Shown piece after piece: positions 9,494 to 17,077 of a stretch of 64,000 nt of DNA; position 1 is the stretch's first letter, and each line of letters begins with the position of its first letter. The notes under the pieces are model-generated. The model was not told the origin of the DNA. It saw only the letters and a program-made list of their open reading frames with translations, and made no database searches. The position numbers and the translations under genes were made by a program. Source of the stretch: Clostridium sp. (lineage in GTDB: Bacteria > Bacillota > Clostridia > Lachnospirales > Lachnospiraceae); assembly GCA_023664605.1 (NCBI GenBank), contig JAMPFF010000009.1, forward strand, positions 23,905 to 87,904, written 5' to 3'.

Positions 9494-11398
9494 ATGAAAA
9501 TTAACATTTTGGATAATCAGACGATAGACAGGATTGCGGCGGGAGAAGTGGTGGAAAGGCCGGCGAGCGTGGTAAAGGAACTTGTGGAAAACGCCATTGA
9601 TTCCGGCGCGGACGCGATTACGGTAGAAATCAAAGAGGGCGGCATTTCTTTTATCAGGGTGACGGATAACGGAGGCGGAATCGAACGTTCACAGATACGG
9701 AATGCGTTCTTACGCCATGCCACCAGTAAGATTTTATCGGCGGATGATTTGACTGACCTAGTCAGTCTGGGATTTCGTGGAGAAGCTTTGGCAAGTATCG
9801 CCGCCGTGGCCATGGTTGAGGCGATTTCCAAGGAAGAGGCGGACTTAACCGGTGTCCGTTATGTAATCGAGGGCGGCGTAGAGAAAGAATTGGAGGAAAT
9901 AGGCGCGCCAAACGGCACGACGGTTCTTGTCCACAACCTTTTTTACAATACGCCGGCGCGGAAGAAATTTTTAAAACAGCCGCAGACGGAAGGCTCTTAT
10001 GTGGCGGATTTGATGGAGCATCTGGCGCTGTCGCATCCGCAGATTTCCTTTCATTTTATCATCAATAACCAGAATCGGTTTCATACTTCCGGAAACAATG
10101 ATTTAAAAGAGATTATTTATCGTATTTATGGGAAAGATATTGCCGGGCAGCTTAAGGAAATTCATGAAAAAGGGGAGGGATTTTCGGTTGACGGTTTCCT
10201 CGGAAGACCCGTTATCAACCGCTCCAACCGCAATTATGAACTTTTTTATATGAATGGCAGGTTTATTAAAAGCACGTTGTTAAGCAAGGCTTTGGAAGAC
10301 GGTTATAAAGAATACCTGATGCAGCATAAATTTCCTTTCTGCGTGCTGCATTTTACCGTTGATACGAAGCGGATAGACGTCAATGTGCATCCGTCCAAGC
10401 TGGAAGTCAGGATTGCGGGCGGACAGGAATTTTATGAGCAGGTGCGGGATATTATCTTTGATTTTTTGCGCAGACAGGAAATGATTCCGGAAGTGACGTT
10501 AGAGGATAAAGCGGATAAAAAGCCGGTATCGGAGCAGGTAAAGACGCCGTCGTATGTTTCCATTCCGGAGCCTTTTGAGACCAGAAGAATCGAGGCCGAG
10601 AAGCAAAAGGAGCAGACGGCGAAAGCGGAACAAGAAACGCAGGCAAAGAAAGAAGCGTTGATGGCAAAAGAAACCCAAATGGCAAAAGAAGCCGAAAACG
10701 CCGGAAATATCGTCCGCGAACCGAATCCGTATGGCGGTATGGAGGCGGCGTTTGGCGTAACCGCCCCCAAACCGGAGCAGATGCAGCTTTTTGACGATAA
10801 ACTGCTTTCGGCAAAGGCGAGGGAACACTATGAAATTATCGGGCAGCTTTTTGATACTTACTGGCTGATTTCCTATCAGGATAAACTGATGATTATCGAC
10901 CAACATGCCGCGCATGAAAAAGTAAAATATGAGCGACTTATCAAGCAATTTAAGGAACATGGCATTGTTTCACAGAATGTAAACCCGCCGATGATTATTA
11001 CGCTAAATGGCAGAGAAAAAGAATGCCTGATACAAAACATGGAACATTTTGAGTCGCTTGGCTTTACGCTGGAGGAATTTGGCGGAAACGATTACGCACT
11101 TAGCGGCGTGCCGCTTGATTTATACGGGTATCAGGAAACGGAGTTTTTCTATGAATTGTTGGATGAACTTGCAAAAGAGGGGGTCGGCGGCACGCCGGAC
11201 GGCATCCGTATGAAAATAGCCACGGCGGCCTGTAAGGCGGCGGTAAAGGGCAATATGCGGCTTACGAAGACGGAGGCAGAAGCGTTGATTGACGAATTGC
11301 TTTCTTTGGAAAATCCGTATAACTGTCCACATGGGAGACCGACCATCATTACAATGAGCCGGTATGAACTGGAAAAGAAGTTTAAGAGAATTGTGTGA
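9494..11398 (+). CDS. mutL: DNA mismatch repair protein MutL with latent endonuclease
   Basis: MutL links mismatch recognition to strand removal. The 634-residue protein has the N-terminal GHKL ATPase (ENAIDSGADAI, DNGGGI, GFRGEALASI), a linker of about residues 335-430 rich in E, K, Q and A, and a C-terminal domain with the nuclease metal motif DQHAAHEKVKYE at 469-480, plus ACKAAVKGN and CPHGRPT. These motifs mark the endonuclease-active MutL of bacteria that lack MutH. AAAAGGAG precedes the start ATG by 11 bases. It probably shares a transcript with mutS and miaA. Confidence 0.97.
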   Translation: MKINILDNQTIDRIAAGEVVERPASVVKELVENAIDSGADAITVEIKEGGISFIRVTDNGGGIERSQIRNAFLRHATSKILSADDLTDLVSLGFRGEALASIAAVAMVEAISKEEADLTGVRYVIEGGVEKELEEIGAPNGTTVLVHNLFYNTPARKKFLKQPQTEGSYVADLMEHLALSHPQISFHFIINNQNRFHTSGNNDLKEIIYRIYGKDIAGQLKEIHEKGEGFSVDGFLGRPVINRSNRNYELFYMNGRFIKSTLLSKALEDGYKEYLMQHKFPFCVLHFTVDTKRIDVNVHPSKLEVRIAGGQEFYEQVRDIIFDFLRRQEMIPEVTLEDKADKKPVSEQVKTPSYVSIPEPFETRRIEAEKQKEQTAKAEQETQAKKEALMAKETQMAKEAENAGNIVREPNPYGGMEAAFGVTAPKPEQMQLFDDKLLSAKAREHYEIIGQLFDTYWLISYQDKLMIIDQHAAHEKVKYERLIKQFKEHGIVSQNVNPPMIITLNGREKECLIQNMEHFESLGFTLEEFGGNDYALSGVPLDLYGYQETEFFYELLDELAKEGVGGTPDGIRMKIATAACKAAVKGNMRLTKTEAEALIDELLSLENPYNCPHGRPTIITMSRYELEKKFKRIV

Positions 11399-11427
11399 AA
11401 ATCATATAAAAGCAAGATGGAGCGTAT

Positions 11428-12408
11428 ATGGAGAATCAGAAAAACCTAATTATTTTAACCGGGCCGACGGCGGCGGGAAAAACTGCGCTTTCCATTAAAC
11501 TCGCTAAGGCGGTTGGCGGAGAGATTATATCGGCGGATTCCATGCAGGTATACCGGTATATGGATATCGGCTCGGCCAAGGCGACGGCTCAGGAGATGGG
11601 AGGGGTTTTCCATTATTTGATTGACGTTTTGGAGCCGGATGAGGAATTCCATGTGGTAAAATTTCAGGAAATGGCAAAAGAGGCCATAAAGGCCGTTTAC
11701 GATAAGGGAAAAGTGCCGATTATCGTCGGCGGAACCGGCTTTTATATTCAGGCGGTATTATATGATATTGATTTTACGCAGACGGATGAAGACAGCGCGT
11801 TAAGAGAACAGTTAGAGAATCTGGCAAGAGAGAAAGGAAACGACGCCTTGTTTGAAAAGCTGCGCCGCATCGACCCGCGCGCCTGCGAGAATCTTCATCC
11901 GAACAATGTAAAGCGCGTTATCCGGGCGATAGAATTTTATGAAAAAAGCGGGGGAAAACGCATTTCGGAGCATAATGAGAAGCAGCATGAAAAATCTTCG
12001 CCATACAATTACACCTATTTTGTTTTGACGGATGAAAGAGAAATTTTATATGAAAAGATTAACAGGCGGGTGGATAAGATGCTTGCCGACGGTCTCATAG
12101 AGGAAGTAAAGAGACTGCGGGATATGGGCTGCCATAAAGATATGGTTTCCATGCAGGGGCTTGGCTATAAAGAGATACTGGAATATCTGAACGGCGAATG
12201 CACGCTGGAAGACGCCATTTACCGTATGAAACGCGATACGAGGCACTTTGCCAAAAGACAGCTTACATGGTTCAGGCGGGAAAGAGACGTCATCTGGATT
12301 TCCAGACAGGATTTCAGAAAGCAGGACGCGGCGCATGATGAAGAGGAAGAACGCATTCTTGCCTATATGTTACAAATAATACGGGAAAGGCATGGGTTGT
12401 CCATATGA
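11428..12408 (+). CDS. miaA: tRNA dimethylallyltransferase MiaA
   Basis: MiaA transfers dimethylallyl from DMAPP to A37 of tRNAs reading UNN codons, the step before MiaB. The 326-residue protein has the P-loop GPTAAGKT at 12-19, the substrate motif SADSMQVYRYMDIGSAK near 32-48, and QGLGYKE near the C-terminal third. Length and motifs are normal. Its TGA stop overlaps the ATG of the next gene by four bases (ATGA), so translation of the two is probably coupled. Confidence 0.97.
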   Translation: MENQKNLIILTGPTAAGKTALSIKLAKAVGGEIISADSMQVYRYMDIGSAKATAQEMGGVFHYLIDVLEPDEEFHVVKFQEMAKEAIKAVYDKGKVPIIVGGTGFYIQAVLYDIDFTQTDEDSALREQLENLAREKGNDALFEKLRRIDPRACENLHPNNVKRVIRAIEFYEKSGGKRISEHNEKQHEKSSPYNYTYFVLTDEREILYEKINRRVDKMLADGLIEEVKRLRDMGCHKDMVSMQGLGYKEILEYLNGECTLEDAIYRMKRDTRHFAKRQLTWFRRERDVIWISRQDFRKQDAAHDEEEERILAYMLQIIRERHGLSI

Positions 12409-13733
12409 TAAAGGCAAACGAACCGGCAAATAAAAACCGGGCATTACAGGGAAAATACAAAGAGCTTGGCATATCCGAAACGGTATACCGTTTCGGCGAA
12501 GAAATTCTTTCCTCGCTGGCAGACCGTTTCAGGCAGATAGACGAGACAGCGGAATATAACCAGTTAAAGGTGGTTCAGGCCATGCAAAAGTGCAGGGTCA
12601 GCGAAGCCTGCCTGTCGGGTACGACGGGGTACGGATACAATGATTTGGGAAGAGATACGTTAGAGGAGGTCTATGCGCAGGTGTTCCATACCGAGGACGC
12701 GCTGGTGCGCCCGCAGATTACCTGCGGCACGCACGCACTGGCGCTGGCGCTTCTTAGCAATCTGCGCCCGGGAGATGAACTGCTTTCTCCGGCGGGCAAG
12801 CCTTACGATACGTTGGAAGAAGTAATCGGTATCCGGGAATCGAAAGGTTCTTTAAAAGAGTACGGTATTTCGTATAGACAAGTGGATTTACTTGAGGACG
12901 GCGGTTTTGATTATGAAAATATCAGACAAGCCATCCATGATAAGACGAAGTTAGTGACGATACAGCGTTCCAAAGGCTACCAGACAAGGCCGACCTTTTC
13001 GGTATCGCAAATCGGAGAGCTGATTACGTTTGTAAAAAAGATAAAGCCGGACGTTATCTGTATGGTCGATAACTGTTACGGGGAATTTGTGGAGACGATA
13101 GAGCCGGGAGATGTGGGCGCGGATATGACGGTAGGCTCCCTTATCAAAAATCCGGGCGGCGGCCTTGCGCCGATAGGAGGCTATATTGCGGGAACAAAAG
13201 AATGTGTGGAAAACGCCGCTTACCGTCTGACCTCTCCGGGACTCGGCAAGGAAGTCGGGGCGTCTCTTGGCGTGATGTCATCCTTTTATCAGGGACTGTT
13301 TCTTTCACCGACCGTAACGGCAGGCGCGTTAAAGGGCGCGGTTTTTGCCGCAAATATTTATGAAAAAATCGGCTTTCCGGTGATTCCAAACGGCACTGAG
13401 AGCAGGCACGATATTATTCAGGCGGTTACGTTTGGCAGACCGGAGGGCGTTATCGCCTTTTGCCAGGGGATTCAGGCGGCGGCATGCGTGGACAGCTATG
13501 TGACGCCGCAGCCGTGGGATATGCCGGGGTATGATTCTAAAGTTATTATGGCGGCGGGCGCATTTGTTTCCGGTTCTTCGATAGAGCTTAGCGCGGACGG
13601 TCCGATTGCGCCGCCTTATGCGGTCTATTTTCAGGGCGGGCTGACATGGCAGCATGCGAAATTCGGCATTTTAAAATCTTTGCAGAATTTGATAGACTGT
13701 GGGATGGTTTCTGAGGATTTTAACAGATTGTAA
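12405..13733 (+). CDS. PLP-dependent lyase of the YnbB / methionine gamma-lyase-like family
   Basis: The 442-residue protein belongs to the fold-type I PLP family often labelled 'aluminium resistance protein' or YnbB. The likely PLP lysine is K190 in QRSKGYQTRPT, and TGYGYNDLGRDTLE and CGTHALALAL are family-typical. The C-terminal third contains APPYAVYFQGGL. The real substrate of this family is not settled; relatives resemble cystathionine- and methionine-gamma-lyases, so the aluminium name should not be trusted. It overlaps miaA by four bases and carries GAAAGGCATGG nine bases before its start. Confidence 0.85.
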   Translation: MIKANEPANKNRALQGKYKELGISETVYRFGEEILSSLADRFRQIDETAEYNQLKVVQAMQKCRVSEACLSGTTGYGYNDLGRDTLEEVYAQVFHTEDALVRPQITCGTHALALALLSNLRPGDELLSPAGKPYDTLEEVIGIRESKGSLKEYGISYRQVDLLEDGGFDYENIRQAIHDKTKLVTIQRSKGYQTRPTFSVSQIGELITFVKKIKPDVICMVDNCYGEFVETIEPGDVGADMTVGSLIKNPGGGLAPIGGYIAGTKECVENAAYRLTSPGLGKEVGASLGVMSSFYQGLFLSPTVTAGALKGAVFAANIYEKIGFPVIPNGTESRHDIIQAVTFGRPEGVIAFCQGIQAAACVDSYVTPQPWDMPGYDSKVIMAAGAFVSGSSIELSADGPIAPPYAVYFQGGLTWQHAKFGILKSLQNLIDCGMVSEDFNRL

Positions 13734-13734
13734 C

Positions 13735-13803
13735 AGTTCAGCCATGGCATTCATAGCAAGCTCCCACGGAGATATCATTAAATCCTTTCTGCATGGCTGA
13801 ACT
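13735..13803. repeat. Inverted repeat after the YnbB-like gene
   Basis: Perfect 12-base arms (AGTTCAGCCATG at 13735-13746 and its complement at 13792-13803) flank 45 bases, starting one base after the stop codon. No T-run follows the right arm, so it may be a palindromic element or a structured 3' end rather than a simple terminator. The remaining bases up to radC (13804-13929) hold a possible TAAAAT -10 box at 13851-13856 with no good -35. Confidence 0.5.
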
Positions 13804-13929
13804 ATTTGAAAAAATTGGGAAATTTTGTATACAGAAAAAAAGGATTGTGATAAAATAATAGGATGTGAAAGTTATTTTCCTTTATCCTTTAAGCAAACAG
13901 GAGAGAATTGCTGTCGGGAAAGAGGTTGA

Positions 13930-14637
13930 ATGAAATTAGTTAAGTATGAGAACAATGATAGTAACGCCATACAAAATCTTCCATATGAGAAATTTATTTC
14001 CTATGGAGCGGAGACGCTGACTGACGCCGAACTGCTTGCCGTCATCCTGCGGACCGGAACGCCTCATATGAACGCGCAGGCTCTTGGCGCGGAGGTTCTT
14101 AAGGCGGCCGGAAAGTATGGCAACGGGCTTTTAGGGCTGCATCATATTCCGCTGCAGGAGTTGATGAAAGTAAACGGCATTGGGAAAGTGAAAGCGGTAA
14201 AGTTAAAAGCGCTGGCGGAAATATGCACCAGAATGGCGCAGACGAGGGCAAGGGGAAATTTGTCCTTTAGAGAGCCTTATTCGGTTGCGGATTATTATAT
14301 GGAGCGGTTTCGGCATGAAAAAGTAGAACATATTCTGCTTTTGCTGCTTGATTCGGGGCTGCATCTGTTGGAAGAGAAGATTCTTTCGACAGGCACAGCG
14401 AACGCTTCTTTATTATCACCAAGAGAAGTCTATATCAGCGCATTCCGGTCACAGGCGGCATATATTATGCTTTTGCATAACCATCCGGGAGGCAATCCCG
14501 CGCCGAGCGGGAATGATATCTCCATTACCGAAAGGATTGCCCAAATCGGGAAAACCATTGATATTTCCCTGATAGACCATATTATTATCGGTGATAACAG
14601 CTATTTTAGTTTTAAGGAAAGCAAACTAATCGGCTAA
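13930..14637 (+). CDS. radC: RadC family JAMM-domain protein
   Basis: The 235-residue protein has an N-terminal helix-hairpin-helix region (KVNGIGKVKAVKLKAL, near 79-94) and a C-terminal JAMM/MPN metal domain with H183-x-H185 and D196 in HNHPGGNPAPSGND. The name RadC is historical; a direct DNA repair role is not established for the family, and metal-dependent hydrolase activity is inferred from the motif. It stands just upstream of mreB with a 30-base gap, a conserved order in many Firmicutes. GAGAGAA and AGAGG lie upstream of its ATG. Confidence 0.93.
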   Translation: MKLVKYENNDSNAIQNLPYEKFISYGAETLTDAELLAVILRTGTPHMNAQALGAEVLKAAGKYGNGLLGLHHIPLQELMKVNGIGKVKAVKLKALAEICTRMAQTRARGNLSFREPYSVADYYMERFRHEKVEHILLLLLDSGLHLLEEKILSTGTANASLLSPREVYISAFRSQAAYIMLLHNHPGGNPAPSGNDISITERIAQIGKTIDISLIDHIIIGDNSYFSFKESKLIG

Positions 14638-14667
14638 AAAGCGAAATGATGAAAGGAGTAATTTACC

Positions 14668-15678
14668 TTGGCAAATAATGCATTTGGAATTGATTTGGGA
14701 ACGAGCAATATCAAAATATACAATCGCGCGGATGACAGCGTTTTTGTGGAAAAGAACATGATTGCGATTGAGAACAAAAGAACGTTGTTCGCATACGGCG
14801 ATTCGGCATTTGAAATGTATGAGAAGACACCGGGCAATATCCAGATTACCTATCCGCTTAATAACGGCGTCATCGCAGACATAAAGAACATGGAGACGCT
14901 CATAAAATATTTTATGATTGATCTGATGAAAGGCAGTATGCGTCCTGCCGATTACTATATCGCGGTTCCGTGGGATGTGACGGAAGTGGAAAAACTCGCC
15001 TTTAAAGACCTGATAAAAGATTCTGATGTGAAAGCCAAAAAGGTCATGGTCGTGGATAAGGCGGTTGCCGACGGTTTGGGGCTTGGCATCGACGTAAAGA
15101 ATTCGCAGGGCGTTTTGGTGGTCAACGTCGGCTTTGATACGACGGAGATTTCTATCCTGTCGTTAGGCGGCATTGTCCTTAGCAAGCTGGTGAAGGTCGG
15201 CGGCAAGAAATTTGACGAAGCGATTAAAAATGCGGTGCGCAGGGAGTACAGCCTGATTATCGGCGGTAAGACGGCCGAAAACGTCAAAATGGCATTACAG
15301 GAACTGGAAGCGCAAAGATGCGGTGCGGTCGTATACGGACGCGATATCGTAACGGGCCTGCCGGTAGAGCGTGAGATTCCGGTTTCTTTGGTGGATGAGT
15401 GCATGACGGAGCATTTTAATACGATTATAGACAATATCAAAGTTATTTTAGAGCGGACGCCGCCGGAACTGGCCGCGGATATATACAGAAACGGCGTATA
15501 TTTAACGGGAGGCGCGTCGCAGGTAAATAAACTGGCGCAGCTTTTAAGCAAAGGAACGGGGCTTAAGGTGAACGTTTCCGAACATCCGGTGGAAAGCGTG
15601 GCGTTAGGGCTTGCACAGATTATCAAGGACGATAATTATAAATCAGTGGCTTATGCGATAGAAGGAATGAGTAAATGA
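14668..15678 (+). CDS. mreB: Rod-shape protein MreB (actin-like)
   Basis: MreB forms membrane-associated filaments that guide side-wall synthesis. The start is TTG at 14668 with GAAAGGAG eight bases upstream. The 336-residue protein has the actin-family phosphate 1 loop GIDLGTSNIKIY (residues 7-18), phosphate 2 region VVNVGFDTTEIS, and adenosine motif YLTGGASQVNKLA. The N-terminal sequence diverges somewhat from canonical MreB, so it could be an Mbl/MreBH-type paralogue, but direct linkage to mreC and mreD supports MreB. Its stop overlaps mreC by four bases. Confidence 0.92.
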   Translation: MANNAFGIDLGTSNIKIYNRADDSVFVEKNMIAIENKRTLFAYGDSAFEMYEKTPGNIQITYPLNNGVIADIKNMETLIKYFMIDLMKGSMRPADYYIAVPWDVTEVEKLAFKDLIKDSDVKAKKVMVVDKAVADGLGLGIDVKNSQGVLVVNVGFDTTEISILSLGGIVLSKLVKVGGKKFDEAIKNAVRREYSLIIGGKTAENVKMALQELEAQRCGAVVYGRDIVTGLPVEREIPVSLVDECMTEHFNTIIDNIKVILERTPPELAADIYRNGVYLTGGASQVNKLAQLLSKGTGLKVNVSEHPVESVALGLAQIIKDDNYKSVAYAIEGMSK

Positions 15679-16541
15679 GTCCAATTATAAAAAGAAAGGG
15701 AGAAAAATTTACTCTGCCGGGTAAGTATCTCCTTTTCATTTTAACAATTTTATGTACCGGGATGGTGCTTTTGACTTTTAATACCACAATCTTCAGCGGT
15801 CCTTTGAGTATGATAGCGGGATATACGGTCGTACCGTTTGAAGAGGGCATCAGTGCGCTCGGAAGCTTTCTTCGCAGCCGCTCGGAGGAACTTGGGCAAA
15901 TCAGGGAGTTGATTGCGGAAAACGAGTCCTTAAGAGAACAGGTTGACGAACTGACAATAGAGAATACGAGATTACAGCAGGACAGATATGAACTGACGAA
16001 TCTGCGCCAGTTATATAATCTGGACTCTCAATATGACGAATACGATAAAATCGGAGCAAGAATCATCGCAAGGGATTCCGGCAACTGGTTTTATTCTTTT
16101 GTGATTAATAAAGGAGCCGACGACGGGCTTTTGGTCGATATGAACGTGATGGCGGGAAGCGGGCTTGTAGGCCGTATCGTAGATACCGGCCCTAACTGGG
16201 CCAAAGTAAAATCCATTATCGCGGACGATTCCAATGTCAGCGCGATGGTATTATCCAGTTCCGATAATATGATTGTTACCGGAGATTTGAAATTATATGC
16301 GTCCGGCGTCATTTCTTTTGAACAGTTGATAGACAGCGCGGATGTGGTCGCAGAGGGCGATAAGATCGTGACTTCCAATATCAGCGACAAATACCTTCCG
16401 GGCATCCTAATCGGGTATATCAGCGCAATCGACACGGATGCCAACAATCTGACAAAATCGGGCTATATTACGCCTGCCGTGGATTTTGAACACTTAGAAG
16501 AGGTTTTAGTGATTTTAGAGCAGAAACAGACTGTGGAATAA
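15675..16541 (+). CDS. mreC: Rod-shape protein MreC
   Basis: MreC is a bitopic membrane protein that links MreB to periplasmic-side peptidoglycan enzymes. The 288-residue protein has a short basic N-terminus, one transmembrane helix at about 14-36, a coiled coil at about 70-112 (ENESLREQVDELTIENTRLQ), and the double beta-barrel MreC core with the typical MVSG-like turns (VMAGSGLVGRI, ILIGYISAI). It overlaps mreB by four bases (ATGA) and is followed by mreD after 17 bases. Confidence 0.94.
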   Translation: MSPIIKRKGEKFTLPGKYLLFILTILCTGMVLLTFNTTIFSGPLSMIAGYTVVPFEEGISALGSFLRSRSEELGQIRELIAENESLREQVDELTIENTRLQQDRYELTNLRQLYNLDSQYDEYDKIGARIIARDSGNWFYSFVINKGADDGLLVDMNVMAGSGLVGRIVDTGPNWAKVKSIIADDSNVSAMVLSSSDNMIVTGDLKLYASGVISFEQLIDSADVVAEGDKIVTSNISDKYLPGILIGYISAIDTDANNLTKSGYITPAVDFEHLEEVLVILEQKQTVE

Positions 16542-16558
16542 GCAAAGGGAGAACTGCA

Positions 16559-17077
16559 TTGAGGCGTATAATAGCGACTGCGTTTTTTATTTTCATATGT
16601 TTTTTGCTGCAGTGTACCGTATTCAGGGCGCTTGATTTCGGCGGTATCGTACCCAATCTTTTGATTGTGCTGACGGCGTCGTTCGGGTTTATGCGGGGCG
16701 AGAAGACGGGTCTTTTAATCGGTTTTTTCAGCGGTCTGTTAATCGACATTTTTTTCGGTTCGGTCATCGGTTTTTATGCCCTGCTTTATATGTACATCGG
16801 TTATGCCAACGGAAAGTTCAGTTCGATATTTTATCCGGAGGATATTAAGCTGCCGATTACCCTGATTTTATGCAGCGACTTTTTTTACGGCTTTGTCTGC
16901 TATGTGATTTTGTTTTTGCTGCGCGGAAGATTTGACTTTACTTATTATCTGGTACACATTATCCTGCCGGAAATGGTCTATACGGTTGTCGTGACGCTGT
17001 TTTTATATCCGATTATTCTATGGGTCAATAAGAGGCTTGAGAGTAGAGAGAAAAGGAGCGAGAAGAAGTTTGTTTGA
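16559..17077 (+). CDS. mreD: Rod-shape protein MreD
   Basis: MreD is a small polytopic membrane protein of the elongation complex. The start is TTG at 16559 with AAAGGGAG nine bases upstream. The 172-residue protein is strongly hydrophobic with five to six predicted membrane helices and the family-typical GLLIGFFSGLLIDIFFG. The end overlaps the preferred start of the next gene by eight bases. The call rests on hydrophobicity, size and location between mreC and a class B PBP. Confidence 0.92.
   Translation: MRRIIATAFFIFICFLLQCTVFRALDFGGIVPNLLIVLTASFGFMRGEKTGLLIGFFSGLLIDIFFGSVIGFYALLYMYIGYANGKFSSIFYPEDIKLPITLILCSDFFYGFVCYVILFLLRGRFDFTYYLVHIILPEMVYTVVVTLFLYPIILWVNKRLESREKRSEKKFV

Noticed and set aside
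14955-15626. Long open frame of 223 codons on the - strand inside mreB
   Set aside because: It is the antisense shadow of a well-conserved gene, has no ribosome binding site and shows low-complexity, S/T-rich composition.
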